Positions 8,464 to 17,106 of a stretch of DNA of 64,000 nucleotides are shown here, piece after piece (the stretch's first letter is position 1; each line of letters begins with the position of its first letter). The translations under genes were made by a program, and so were the position numbers. The notes beneath the pieces are model-generated. The model was not told the origin of the DNA, made no database searches, and was given only the letters and a program-made list of their open reading frames with translations. The DNA is from Candidatus Accumulibacter regalis (GTDB lineage: Bacteria > Pseudomonadota > Gammaproteobacteria > Burkholderiales > Rhodocyclaceae): contig JEMY01000008.1 of the NCBI GenBank assembly GCA_000585075.1, positions 1-64,000 of the forward strand. The letters are read 5' to 3'.

Positions 8464-8912
8464 GGCTGAATTCTCAGAATTCCCTTGAGGTGTTTGCAGT
8501 CGATGCACAACTCGGCCGCCGCTTTGTCGCCCAGGTACTGGAAGAACTGCACCAGATCGTTTGGTATCAAAGGGTGTCTTGTCCATACGTCCACATTGTA
8601 GGTCAGTTTAATTTCGTCGTGACGAAAGCGCAGGGAGAGCGCCAAGCTGATCGCCTGCGCAGGGGCTTCTGCGCTCAAATCTAGTACCACGTCGACATCA
8701 GCCGGCAAGGACTTGTCCCTGACGAAGCTTCCGTCAACCAGAAGCGGCGCGGCAATTCCGAGCGGCGCCCATTCGTGCACGATGAACGCGCACAGCCCGT
8801 CAAAAATCTCCTGGCGCCGGGGGTTCCAGCACAGGCGCCCGCGGATTTCGGTCAGCGTGCAGTCGTGGATGCCGGGCGGCAGCAAGCCGTACCCGTCAAA
8901 CTCTGGAATCAT
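8460..8912 (-). CDS. DUF6932-like protein with nucleotidyltransferase-type motif
   Basis: The 150-residue protein starts MIPEFDGYGLLPPGIHDCTL, the usual opening of DUF6932 proteins (PF-x5-GLLPPGIH). At about residues 58-80 it has DGSFVRDKSLPADVDVVLDL, which fits the GS-x(9-12)-DxD pattern of minimal nucleotidyltransferases. Such proteins occur as parts of toxin-antitoxin-like or defence modules; activity here is inference. It is coupled to the 362-residue gene downstream. Confidence 0.7.
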   Translation of the reverse strand: MIPEFDGYGLLPPGIHDCTLTEIRGRLCWNPRRQEIFDGLCAFIVHEWAPLGIAAPLLVDGSFVRDKSLPADVDVVLDLSAEAPAQAISLALSLRFRHDEIKLTYNVDVWTRHPLIPNDLVQFFQYLGDKAAAELCIDCKHLKGILRIQP

Positions 8913-9211
8913 GGCTGTGGCGGCCCCCCATCCGCCTTCCGTCGTGACGCAATTCCTCGCGCGCCCTCGCCGTTACCTCCGAATTCAGCAGAATGTACTC
9001 CTTGGTATCCGCTGGCGCCAGTGCGCCGCTGCCTTCGACTTCAGTTCTTCAATCGCCGCTTTCTCCGTGCTGGTTTTCGCCAGTTCCATCATAGTTCACG
9101 CGGCCGGCTGTTGGCTGTTCGAGGGTGCAACGCAACCTCGTCCACGTTTCGATGCGGACCTCCAAACCTCCCCTAAACCTTACTCAGCGCGGCCCGCTGC
9201 CGTGGTAGAAA
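8913..9211. other. Gap with possible short remnant
   Basis: On the minus strand, a 33-codon frame starting MELAKTSTEKAAIEELKSKA runs from 9090 to 8992 and stops; it could be the N-terminus of a broken small phage gene. Nothing else is supported between the DUF6932-like gene and the small terminase. Confidence 0.3.
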
Positions 9212-9763
9212 CTACCGTTCTCCGGCTCTCCGCGGCTTCCCGCTCGATACCCCGATCACCGCGCCGCCGAGCGAATCCAGCAGTTCGCGCAATGGGTCGG
9301 CCTTCTGCCGGTTGTCCTGCTCATACAGGCCAATGTGCTTCATCGCCTTCTCAAGCGCATCGAGCTTGCTCCAAAAGCGGTACTTGATCACCCCGTCCTT
9401 GTCGATGTCGAAATAGGCCACCGCTCGGCGAAGCTCTTTGGGTAGCTCGTGCAGGCGCCTGAATGATCCGTCCTCGTTCATGATCCCTCCTACGTCTGCC
9501 AGGGCCAGTGCTTTGACCTCCCGAAGAATGTCCCCGGCCTTCAGCGTTGCAATCTCGGCGGCTGCCGCCTGCATCATACGTAACCTTGCAGCTACCTTGC
9601 TGTCAGCAGCGACCCGGCTTGCAGCCTCGTGGATGGTCTTCGCCGTCATGCGGCCAGTCTTGTACGACGCGCGATAGGCGTCGGAAAGCGTTTCTCCGCT
9701 CACCACCTTCTGTGCAAAGTTCTCCTGCTGCGGGGTCAGCCCGTACTCGTTGATCATGCTCAT
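9212..9763 (-). CDS. Phage terminase small subunit
   Basis: The 183-residue protein opens with MSMINEYGLTPQQENFAQKV and continues with SDAYRASYKTGRMTAKTIHE, a pattern typical of Terminase_2 family small subunits: a helix-turn-helix that binds pac or cos DNA, then an oligomerisation region (about 60-140). The C-terminal tail would contact the large subunit. No large terminase gene is present in the window. In phage satellites a lone small subunit redirects the helper's packaging motor to satellite DNA. It lies downstream of the primase in the same direction. Confidence 0.85.
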   Translation of the reverse strand: MSMINEYGLTPQQENFAQKVVSGETLSDAYRASYKTGRMTAKTIHEAASRVAADSKVAARLRMMQAAAAEIATLKAGDILREVKALALADVGGIMNEDGSFRRLHELPKELRRAVAYFDIDKDGVIKYRFWSKLDALEKAMKHIGLYEQDNRQKADPLRELLDSLGGAVIGVSSGKPRRAGER

Positions 9764-10037
9764 CTTGTTGCCTCTTGCCTTTCGCGCAGTTGCTGCGCCT
9801 GTTTGTCAAATCGTTGGAAGTTGGTTCATTGCGCCCCGGCATTCATCGCACCACGGGGGCAGAAAATCACGCCAGCAGCCCGCGGCGGGAGGCTTGCCGT
9901 AAGCATTGTGCACTGCGCGAATAGCAAATTTCGAGCCAAAAGCACTTCATACTCACCACATACCATACACAGAAAGGCGGGGCACACTTCATGCTTGCTG
10001 TTGCCATCGGCATTGTGCGCTGCGGTTTTTTCTGTTC

Positions 10038-11105
10038 TCAGCATGGCACATCGACCGACTTTCCGGCGCCTGTTTTTGCGTCATCACCCGCGGTGGCCGG
10101 CACGTCGCGGCATGGCGTCGAGTACCCGCCGATAGTTGGCAGCTCCCGTGGCACGTCCCGGCAATTTCCTGCGCCTCGTGGCCCAGCCCCCGCGCAGAGC
10201 TGGTCAAGCCAATCACCGGCCCTCGACGGAATCTTTACCGTCACGGCCAAGCCTCTCCGCTTCAGCCGATGTGCTGCCGCGTACGCTGCCGCCTGCCCGA
10301 CGAAGTTGGCATCGTTATCGCCGAAGACGATCAGTTCACGCACGCCAGCGGGAGGCTCGAAGCTCTGGATGCCTGCCGCGCTGATACAGGACCAGACCGG
10401 AACGCCGAAGAGCTGCGAGGCCGCCAGCGCCGTTTCTATTCCCTCGGCTATACCCAGACATTCCGCCGCCGGGAAAAGGCGCACAGCGGCCCCTGCAACA
10501 GCCTTGCCGGCCATCAATTTCTTTGGCGAACTGACCGGCGCCTTGTGCCCGCCCTGCAGGTACGTCCGATGCAGCGTCGCGCCCCGGCCGTCAGCTGCCA
10601 CGACGCGCGCCAGCATTGCCGGGAACTTGCCCGCGAGCACGCGATTGTCGTAGTAGGGCAGCGCCGGGTGTAGGCGCAGGCAGTCGGGCGCCGTCTCGAT
10701 GTCCAACCCTCTCCCAGCCAAGTAGGTCATGGCCTCGTCGCCGCGCGTCAGCTTGTCGCCTTCCGCCCAGGTCTGAAGCAACTTGTGGACCTTCGCCGCT
10801 TCATCCTGCTCCGGCTGCCTCACGCGCGGCTGAACGACGCCGGCAGCACGCTCGATCTCCAGAGCGGCGGCCCGGAAATCCTGGCCCGTCACCAGCATCG
10901 CCAGCTTGACGCCATCGCCGGCACCGCACTGCGAGCAGAACCAGGTGCCGCGGCCTTCCTTGTCGTCAAAGCGGAATCGGTCTCTTCCCCCGCAGATCGG
11001 ACACGGCCCGTGCTTCCCTGACAGCGCACGATCACTCAGGCCCATTCCGGCGAGGATGCCCGGCCACTTGCCGGCGGCCGCCTCCCGCACGCTATGCCGC
11101 TGCAT
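10038..11105 (-). CDS. DNA primase with zinc finger and Toprim domain
   Basis: The product has about 355 residues. A zinc-finger region near residues 30-63 has the CPICGG and CSQCG pairs and the RFRFDD strand seen in phage P4-type and DnaG-type primases. The Toprim domain follows (AEGIETALAASQLFGVPVW near 240, then IVFGDND near 275). The ATG at 11105 overlaps the end of the helicase gene by 14 bases. Primase and helicase together would replicate the excised island. Confidence 0.88.
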   Translation of the reverse strand: MQRHSVREAAAGKWPGILAGMGLSDRALSGKHGPCPICGGRDRFRFDDKEGRGTWFCSQCGAGDGVKLAMLVTGQDFRAAALEIERAAGVVQPRVRQPEQDEAAKVHKLLQTWAEGDKLTRGDEAMTYLAGRGLDIETAPDCLRLHPALPYYDNRVLAGKFPAMLARVVAADGRGATLHRTYLQGGHKAPVSSPKKLMAGKAVAGAAVRLFPAAECLGIAEGIETALAASQLFGVPVWSCISAAGIQSFEPPAGVRELIVFGDNDANFVGQAAAYAAAHRLKRRGLAVTVKIPSRAGDWLDQLCAGAGPRGAGNCRDVPRELPTIGGYSTPCRDVPATAGDDAKTGAGKSVDVPC

Positions 11106-12600
11106 GGCCGGCCTCCTTGCGCTTGGCGAAGGCGATCGCATTCGCTTGAACCTTGTTGATGACCTCCTGCGTCGGCGTTGCCGCGACTTCTGCCAACCCC
11201 TTCGGCCAGACATCGAACATGGTCCGGTACTGGTTCGCGGCCCACCCGCGACGATAGGAACGCTTCTGCTGAAGAAACAGAAGCTGCGAATAGACGTGTT
11301 GCTTGACGGCCTTCGTCGCCGGCTTCTTGCGCGACTGCTTGACCAGCGTGCCGTCGATCGTTTCGACTTTGTTCTGCCGCTCGGGAGCGAATCCGCAAGC
11401 CGGGCACTTGTGGATTTTCGCCGGCTTCATGAGGCTGCACTTCGCGCATTTTGTCGGCAGTGATTCCCGGCGCTCGGTGCTCTTGCTGCCGGATGTTCTC
11501 GGCTTCCCGTCGTCGAGCGCCAGCGGCAAGTCATCGCACGGATGCCCAAGACGGGCAGTGCTGCCGCTGTGGTCGAGCAGCAATGCACGCTCTTTGCCGG
11601 GCGCCGGCCTGAGCACTCGCCCCACCATCTGGATGTAGCGAATCAAGGAACGTGTCGGGCGCGCCAGGAGCATCACCTCGGCAGTCGGGCAGTCCCAGCC
11701 TTCTGAGAGCAGGGCGCAGTTGCTGAGCACCGTTGTGGCGCCGCTGGCGAAGCTCTTCAGAATGGCCGCGCGTTCCTCGTCGTCCATGCGGTAGTCGATG
11801 TGCTCGGCGGCGACGCCAGCAGCTTGAAACGTCTCGACGATGTGCCTGCTGTGCGGGATGTCGGTGGCGAAGACGACCGTTTGCTTGCCCCTGGCCAGCC
11901 GGAACCAGTGGTCTCGAATGTCGCCGATCAGGCTCGGCTTATCGACTGCTCTGGCCAGATCGCTCTGGCGGAAGTCTGTTTCGCCGTCGATGGCTTTCGA
12001 GCTGCGCACGCCTTTCAGGTCGGGTTCGCTCGGCGCGTAGATGTCGCAATCGACGAGGTGGCCGTCAGCGATCAGATCGGCCACCGTCGCGCCGATCACC
12101 AAATCCTCGAACAGCGCGCCGCCAAGCTCCTTGTAGGGCTTGGCCATGCCGGCGGCGAACGGGGTCGCTGTCAGGCCGATCACCGGCACCAGGTTGCGCG
12201 AGAACATGATCTGCTTGAGCTTCAAGCTCCCAGCGACGGAATGACACTCGTCGATGATGATCAGGCCGATGTCGTCGGGCAGACCACGCAGGTGCACCGT
12301 GTCGATCGACGCCACCAGCACGCGAGCGTCCAGGTTGCGCGTGTTGTCCGCCTGCAGGATGCCATGCTCGATGCCCAGGCCATGAAGCACCCCGGACGTT
12401 TGCAGAATAAGCTGCTTGCGGTTGGCGACGAACACGACCTTGCGGCCCTTGGCCAGCGCCATGCAGATGATCGCGGCGGCGGTGCGCGTCTTGCCCGCGC
12501 CCGTGGGCAGATAGAGGACCACGCGGCGATTTCCCCCAGCCAAGGAAAGGCGGGTGTTGTCGACCAGGGAGGATTGGTAGGGGCGCAGGTCAATAGACAT
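11092..12600 (-). CDS. DEAD/DEAH-box helicase (SF2, phage type)
   Basis: The 502-residue protein starts MSIDLRPYQSSLVDNTRLSL. Walker A LPTGAGKT is near residue 31, the DECH box (IIDECHS) near 135, and motif VI (QMVGRVLRP) near 320. A cysteine cluster (CAKCSLMKPAKIHKCPACGF, about 395-415) could bind zinc. GGGAGGG precedes the start. It is the second gene of the replication block, overlapping DUF1376 upstream by 11 bases and the primase downstream by 14. Confidence 0.88.
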   Translation of the reverse strand: MSIDLRPYQSSLVDNTRLSLAGGNRRVVLYLPTGAGKTRTAAAIICMALAKGRKVVFVANRKQLILQTSGVLHGLGIEHGILQADNTRNLDARVLVASIDTVHLRGLPDDIGLIIIDECHSVAGSLKLKQIMFSRNLVPVIGLTATPFAAGMAKPYKELGGALFEDLVIGATVADLIADGHLVDCDIYAPSEPDLKGVRSSKAIDGETDFRQSDLARAVDKPSLIGDIRDHWFRLARGKQTVVFATDIPHSRHIVETFQAAGVAAEHIDYRMDDEERAAILKSFASGATTVLSNCALLSEGWDCPTAEVMLLARPTRSLIRYIQMVGRVLRPAPGKERALLLDHSGSTARLGHPCDDLPLALDDGKPRTSGSKSTERRESLPTKCAKCSLMKPAKIHKCPACGFAPERQNKVETIDGTLVKQSRKKPATKAVKQHVYSQLLFLQQKRSYRRGWAANQYRTMFDVWPKGLAEVAATPTQEVINKVQANAIAFAKRKEAGHAAA

Positions 12601-13150
12601 GGCAACCCTCCCACCCCGGCAAGGAATCGCCGGCCGAATGATCCCCGTCTGAGTCAGTAGCAACGGGCGCAGAAACAGGCTCTCGCTTGGCTAGGGGCCT
12701 TTGGGGTGCGCCCTTAAAGTCTTGGTGAACGTCGACGTTATCGTCAAGGACATCGTTACGGACATCGTTACGTTCTCCGTTACGGATACCGTTACGCTGA
12801 CCCTTCGACCGTCTGGCCTTTGTCGCGGCAGCCGTGCGTGCTCGGTTCTTCTGCCTCGCCGCGTACATGATTTCCATGTCTGCGTCGATCTGCGGATTCA
12901 CCCACTGTCCGCCAGCGACGACAAACAGGGGTTCGATTGCCGGCCGAATCCTGCGCCACTCGGCAATCGACAGGCCAGTGATACGGGCGAGCAGATTGTT
13001 ATCGTCGTCGGGTGGCCCGGCCATCCAGTAGGCACGCTCCAGAAGCATGTAAGCGCCGAATTCGAGAGTCGAAAGCCTGGCCGTCTTGCGCGAATTTTCG
13101 TCCAGCCAGACTTTCATCCATTGCAAGGGCTGCGTCGATTTAGTGGCCAT
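12590..13150 (-). CDS. DUF1376 family protein
   Basis: The 186-residue protein carries the DUF1376 pattern: LQWMKVWLDENSRKTARLST, then FGAYMLLERAYWMAGPPDDD, seen in many prophage and satellite replication modules. The C-terminal part contains degenerate RNG/RND repeats encoded by repeated GTTACG units (12741-12800) and is probably disordered. It overlaps the helicase start, so this is one operon. The exact role is unknown; the family is usually next to helicase or primase genes. Confidence 0.8.
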   Translation of the reverse strand: MATKSTQPLQWMKVWLDENSRKTARLSTLEFGAYMLLERAYWMAGPPDDDNNLLARITGLSIAEWRRIRPAIEPLFVVAGGQWVNPQIDADMEIMYAARQKNRARTAAATKARRSKGQRNGIRNGERNDVRNDVLDDNVDVHQDFKGAPQRPLAKREPVSAPVATDSDGDHSAGDSLPGWEGCHVY

Positions 13151-13524
13151 CAGAAAAGCCCCCTTTGGCGCTCCGATGCCGGTGCTGCAAGAAAGCCCGG
13201 CGCCGGCCATTCCGGCACGCCCATCGAGTAGGTCGCCGCATTCCGCCTGATGCTGCCGCGAAACTCGATCGCTGAATGAATCTGCGTGACGATGTTGAAG
13301 CCCTTGGCCCGAAGGTTGTGGACTCGGGCGGCCGCCTCGGGAATTGCGCAGTCGGCCGTCATGACGAAGCTTAGAACCGGGCCTTGCTCGCGGATGATTC
13401 CGAGCACTTGTGCGCATTGACCGGTAACGATTGGCCGCGAAGTGCCAGGGGCTGCGCTGCTTGGGTTATGATCGCACTTGTCGACGGCGCTCTCGGATGC
13501 GGTTTGGTTCGGGAGCGTCTTCAT
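13150..13524 (-). CDS. HTH protein of phage replication operon
   Basis: The 124-residue protein has a winged-helix-like central region (CAQVLGIIREQGPVLSFVMT and onward to RVHNLRAKGFNI, about 37-80), as in small prophage DNA-binding proteins that start replication operons. Its stop overlaps the start of the DUF1376 gene. The function is inferred from position. Confidence 0.65.
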   Translation of the reverse strand: MKTLPNQTASESAVDKCDHNPSSAAPGTSRPIVTGQCAQVLGIIREQGPVLSFVMTADCAIPEAAARVHNLRAKGFNIVTQIHSAIEFRGSIRRNAATYSMGVPEWPAPGFLAAPASERQRGLF

Positions 13525-13893
13525 TTACGCCACCTCGCCGGTGGTCAGTTCCTCGACTCCGGCGGCGGCCATGCGCTTGGCCTTGGCAGCGGCCTTGCGC
13601 GCGATGTGAGCGGGGAGCTTCGCGGGACTGGACGCTTTCCGTGCTTGGTGCGCGGCGATGTCGGCAGGGTCGGGCGCCTTGGCGGCCTCTCCAGCGATGA
13701 GGCGGTCGACTTCGGCGGCGTCCCAGGCCAAGCGCCTGCTTGCCAATTTGGTCGGGCGCAAGCCGTGGAAATGGCCAAGGGTGCAAAAACTACGGCGGAC
13801 GGTTTGCGGAAGAACGAGAAGCGCGGCGGCTACTTCTTCCGTTGAGAGCTTCGAAGCCGGGCGGGTGCTCGGTGCGAGGGGTATTTGCTGCAT
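13525..13893 (-). CDS. AlpA/excisionase-like HTH regulator
   Basis: The 122-residue protein has a short MerR/AlpA-type helix-turn-helix near residues 18-65 (STEEVAAALLVLPQTVRRSF and LASRRLAWDAAEVDRLIAGE), where a Trp-Asp after the basic stretch is typical. The rest is Ala/Lys-rich. In Gram-negative satellites AlpA-like proteins activate the integrase and replication operon. It is directly adjacent to the next gene (stop ends where the next ATG begins) and heads the leftward operon. Confidence 0.65.
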   Translation of the reverse strand: MQQIPLAPSTRPASKLSTEEVAAALLVLPQTVRRSFCTLGHFHGLRPTKLASRRLAWDAAEVDRLIAGEAAKAPDPADIAAHQARKASSPAKLPAHIARKAAAKAKRMAAAGVEELTTGEVA

Positions 13894-13957
13894 GGCTATG
13901 TCCTTAAGAGAGAGCAACATAACCATTCGATATCAATACATCAGCGTGATTTTCCCG

Positions 13958-13998
13958 TACGTGAAACGTGAACACGTGCGTGAAGACGTGCGTGAAAT
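13958..13998. promoter_or_regulatory. Iteron-like array of ACGTG(CGTG)AA repeats
   Basis: Four imperfect direct repeats, TACGTGAA, ACGTGAAC, ACGTGCGTGAAG and ACGTGCGTGAAA, lie in tandem 65-105 bases upstream of the AlpA-like gene. The array could be the binding site of the island's regulator or replication initiator, or its replication origin. Confidence 0.5.
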
Positions 13999-14009
13999 CT
14001 TCCTTCTTC

Positions 14010-14927
14010 TTACGTGGGAACAATCCCGTCTTTTCGCCACTCCGAAAGGGTGTTGCCTATCCGCCTGGTCGTGACACTTTTCATGTTTCCGCTGTTGTCT
14101 ATCCATTGCAGCGATCTAAAGTTAGGCTGTTCTTTGGGGATCGTATCCCGTGGCCCGAATTTTTCTAGCCAGTTCATAACGTTTTTTGCTGCCGGTCGTT
14201 TCCCATGGGCCTCTTCGATCTTGCTCCAGTTATTGAGTGTCACTGCCTGCCATGCAACCATTCCGGTTGTATCTGGAGCAACCTTCTCTAGCGTGCCAGA
14301 TGGAGTATCATCAAGTTGCTTTTGTTGGTCGGCCGTCTGTTGTGCGGGCTCTGCCAACGCTCGTGCTAGAAGGTTGGCCGCACGGTCCGGTGAGCCAATC
14401 GTGACATCAAAGCCTTGGTCGTCGCGCAACCAGCCGGCCAAGTCGGATAGACAGACATACCTCCTGCGGTTGAAGTTGTTCAGTTGTATTGCTTTGTCTA
14501 GGTCACGTTGTTCGCGTTCCCATTCAACGAGAAGTTGTTTTTCCCTGGTAAGATCGACTATTTTTTTGTCATACTCTGGAATGCGAATTCCATGTGCTAT
14601 TGACAGCACGGGGCCTTCGGACGCAAGGTATCGTCGCTTCTCATCGCGCAAATCCGCCAGCCTAAAATCCAGGAGACACGCTTTCCTCGCTCTTGATTCG
14701 GCTTTTTGTTTCGCGACCAGACGCGCTTTCCGCTTGGTATCCCTCAGGGCATCCGAGGAAACTTTTAGCCCAGCCTTGTTGCGCAGCGGAATCTCTCCGT
14801 CGCGCACCGCGGCAAGGACGGAGAAGACAAGGTTTCTGCGAAGTAGATCATTCGTTTCCGCAAGAAATTCGCCAATCTCAGCAATCTTCAGCAGTGCGGG
14901 GCTGTCGGCCTTGAACGCCACTTTCAT
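14010..14927 (-). CDS. Unknown island protein with coiled-coil middle
   Basis: The 305-residue protein starts after AAGGAG. The middle (about 55-150) is highly charged and helical (RKARLVAKQKAESRARKACL), the C-terminal third is a separate small domain (KNVMNWLEKFGPRDTIPKEQ) ending in a basic tail. No family was recognised. Its lower GC and many AT-rich codons differ from the replication genes, suggesting separate acquisition. Confidence 0.65.
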   Translation of the reverse strand: MKVAFKADSPALLKIAEIGEFLAETNDLLRRNLVFSVLAAVRDGEIPLRNKAGLKVSSDALRDTKRKARLVAKQKAESRARKACLLDFRLADLRDEKRRYLASEGPVLSIAHGIRIPEYDKKIVDLTREKQLLVEWEREQRDLDKAIQLNNFNRRRYVCLSDLAGWLRDDQGFDVTIGSPDRAANLLARALAEPAQQTADQQKQLDDTPSGTLEKVAPDTTGMVAWQAVTLNNWSKIEEAHGKRPAAKNVMNWLEKFGPRDTIPKEQPNFRSLQWIDNSGNMKSVTTRRIGNTLSEWRKDGIVPT

Positions 14928-15026
14928 AGTTAACGCTCCTTCTCTGCGCTCCTTCGGGGTGGTGCCGCGCCAGCCGGGGAAGGTGCCCGGTTTTCTCCCC
15001 GTCGGGATAGGCGCGGCAAAACTCGG

Positions 15027-15311
15027 TCAGGCGGCGAGTCGTGCCACCGGGGCGCGTTCCTTGGCACGCTCACCTGCGGTCCACAAGTCGCGTTGAGCTT
15101 GCAGCCGTAGCCAGTAGCCGGGTGACGTTCCCAAGGCTTCGTGCAAGCGCAGGTCCATGTCGGCCGTGATGGCGGCGTGCCCGTGCAGGATGCGAGACAG
15201 CATGACGCGGCTGATGCCCACGTGTGCCGCGAACGCGGTCACGCTCATGTCAAGGTCTTCCAGCCAGCCGGCAAGCAGCTCTCCGGGTGGCGCGGGGTTG
15301 TGCATGTCCAT
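15027..15311 (-). CDS. higA: HigA-type antitoxin
   Basis: The 94-residue protein shows the HigA pattern: HNPAPPGELLAGWLEDLDMS at the start, helix-turn-helix (VTAFAAHVGISRVMLSRILH), then ITADMDLRLHEALGTSPGYW and a LQAQRDLW tail. It would neutralise the HigB toxin encoded 11 bases upstream and repress the operon. The toxin-first order is typical of higBA. Confidence 0.92.
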   Translation of the reverse strand: MDMHNPAPPGELLAGWLEDLDMSVTAFAAHVGISRVMLSRILHGHAAITADMDLRLHEALGTSPGYWLRLQAQRDLWTAGERAKERAPVARLAA

Positions 15312-15321
15312 GTGTCGGGCC

Positions 15322-15600
15322 TCAGTGATAGTCGATGTAGTCGAGTAGCTCCACGTTCGTTCCGTCGAACCGGAAAACCAGCCGCCAATTCGCCTGAACC
15401 GTCATCGCATTGAAGCCGGCGAGTTTCCCGGACAGGCCATGCAGGCGCCAGGAAGGGCGGGCCAAGTCTTCAGGCGCGGCGGCGGCGTGCAGGGCGGCCA
15501 GCATTTCCCGTAGGCGCTTGGCGTGAATCGGCTGAATGCCGGCTTGCGTGCCAGCGCGGAAGAACGCTTCCAGCCCTTTGTGGCGGAACGAAGTAATCAT
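15322..15600 (-). CDS. higB: HigB-type RelE-fold toxin
   Basis: The 92-residue protein begins MITSFRHKGLEAFFRAGTQA and has LRPPSWRLHGLSG-like and WRLVFRFDG motifs of HigB mRNA interferases. It lies 11 bases before higA on the same strand and next to the integrase, where it would help maintain the island. Confidence 0.92.
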   Translation of the reverse strand: MITSFRHKGLEAFFRAGTQAGIQPIHAKRLREMLAALHAAAAPEDLARPSWRLHGLSGKLAGFNAMTVQANWRLVFRFDGTNVELLDYIDYH

Positions 15601-15618
15601 AGTCTGTATATCGCCGCT

Positions 15619-16932
15619 TTACAAGCTGTTCCGCACGACACGCAATCCCACGTCGGATTCGCCGGACTGCTCGATACCCGCTTCGGTCAGAATCCAGGCC
15701 TCTATCGTCGTGTGCCACTTGCGCAGCAGGTCGAGCGGGCGAACGCGGTAATGCTTCTCGGCGGTCGCGCTCGGCGCGTGTCCCATGATTTGCGCAGAGA
15801 CTCCGGCGGGGCATTCCACCCATTCCGCCAGCGTGCCGAATGAACGGCGCAGGCCGTGGATGGTGACGTTTGGCAGGCCGGCGGCTGTCAGTGCCTTGTT
15901 GTGCTGAATGCGCGGCTCTTGCAGTCTGCCAGACGCGGCGGCAGGGCTTGAGAATACCCACTCATTCCGACGGGGCAGGGCGGCCAGCAGCGAAGCGACA
16001 AAGGGCGTCAGCGGAATTGTGCGATTGCCTTGCACCTTGTCGCCGATGGTCAGGGATTTCCACTGGAAGTCGACATCCTTCCACCGGATGCCCGCCACTT
16101 CTTCCCGGCGCGCTCCCGTCAGCAACGCCGTTTGCAGATAGGCGGCAATGACAGGGTTCTGTATCTGGCGCACAGTGGCGAACCACGACGGCAACTGCTC
16201 GCGCTGCAAGCAATCATCCTTGGCAATCTTCTTCGGCAGCTCGTTCTTCGCCATGCGACTGCCGCAGGCGTCGACGTGCGCCTGATCGCGGTACTCGGGG
16301 CGATCGCTGCACCAGTTCAGGAAGGCTCGCAGCAGGCGGAAAGCAAGGGCTGCTTGTGTCGGTCGTTTTGTGGCCTCGTCTTTCAGCCAGGCGCGCACGC
16401 AGTCGGCGGTTATCCGTTCCAGCGGGCGATTCAGCAGGGTCAGCAGCGCGCCGGGCATCGTCGTGTCGCCCTCGCCAGGCCGGCGGCCTCGCGTCTTGGG
16501 CTTCCCGCCAGGATCGACAAGCCGCTGATGGTCAAGCAGGCTTCTTGCACTCCACTTCGGCGCACGGGCCACGAGGTACGCTTGCCAGGCGTCAAGGGCC
16601 GGCGCCTCGATGCGTTTCGCTTCTTCCCGCTTGGCGTCGGCGGCTGCTACTTGGTCGCGTTTTTGCTCGCGTGGGTCAATCCCCTGGTCAACGACGGTCT
16701 GGAGTCGTCGCGCCTCGTTGCGGGCGTCGTCGAGATTCCACGCGAGCACGTCGCCTATCGTCGTGCGGACGGTTCGCCGGTTCAGCTTGGCTTCAAAGAT
16801 GAAGGCCTTGCTGCCGGCAGTAACGCGAACGGCCAAGCGCGGCGCGTCGGTGTCCCAGAGAAATGCTTGTGCGGCTTTGGCGGGCAGCTTCAGGCGGCGG
16901 ATACGGTCGGGCGTCAGGCGTTCGCGGTTCAT
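15619..16932 (-). CDS. Tyrosine site-specific integrase
   Basis: The product has about 437 residues. An N-terminal DUF4102-type arm-binding domain (about 1-90; FLWDTDAPRLAVRVTAGSKA) is followed by a core-binding domain and a catalytic domain with Arg in TGARREE (about 275), HGLRRSF (about 359), His in GHAPSATAEKHY (about 385) and the Tyr at about 395. The ATG at 16932 starts the family pattern directly. The gene lies beside the att copy at 17107 and reads into the island; arm-type repeats lie just upstream of its start. Confidence 0.95.
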   Translation of the reverse strand: MNRERLTPDRIRRLKLPAKAAQAFLWDTDAPRLAVRVTAGSKAFIFEAKLNRRTVRTTIGDVLAWNLDDARNEARRLQTVVDQGIDPREQKRDQVAAADAKREEAKRIEAPALDAWQAYLVARAPKWSARSLLDHQRLVDPGGKPKTRGRRPGEGDTTMPGALLTLLNRPLERITADCVRAWLKDEATKRPTQAALAFRLLRAFLNWCSDRPEYRDQAHVDACGSRMAKNELPKKIAKDDCLQREQLPSWFATVRQIQNPVIAAYLQTALLTGARREEVAGIRWKDVDFQWKSLTIGDKVQGNRTIPLTPFVASLLAALPRRNEWVFSSPAAASGRLQEPRIQHNKALTAAGLPNVTIHGLRRSFGTLAEWVECPAGVSAQIMGHAPSATAEKHYRVRPLDLLRKWHTTIEAWILTEAGIEQSGESDVGLRVVRNSL

Positions 16933-16968
16933 GCTGTTGGCTCCTGTCTTGGCTACACGGGAAATCCA

Positions 16969-16987
16969 TGTAGCCACCATGTAGCCA
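16969..16987. repeat. Right arm-type integrase site
   Basis: This is the second copy of TGTAGCCACCATGTAGCCA (see 346-364). An inverted TGGCTACA at 16950-16957 adds a further half-site. It overlaps the promoter region of the integrase, so integrase could regulate itself. Confidence 0.6.
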
Positions 16988-17106
16988 AATTATAGCAATG
17001 CTGTTCAACGTGAAGCAATCTCTATTTCTTACTACTACTTTAAATACAGCGCTGTAGCTGCATTCGGTGCATATCGATCAACGCGGAAATATGCCATTAT
17101 TTGCGA

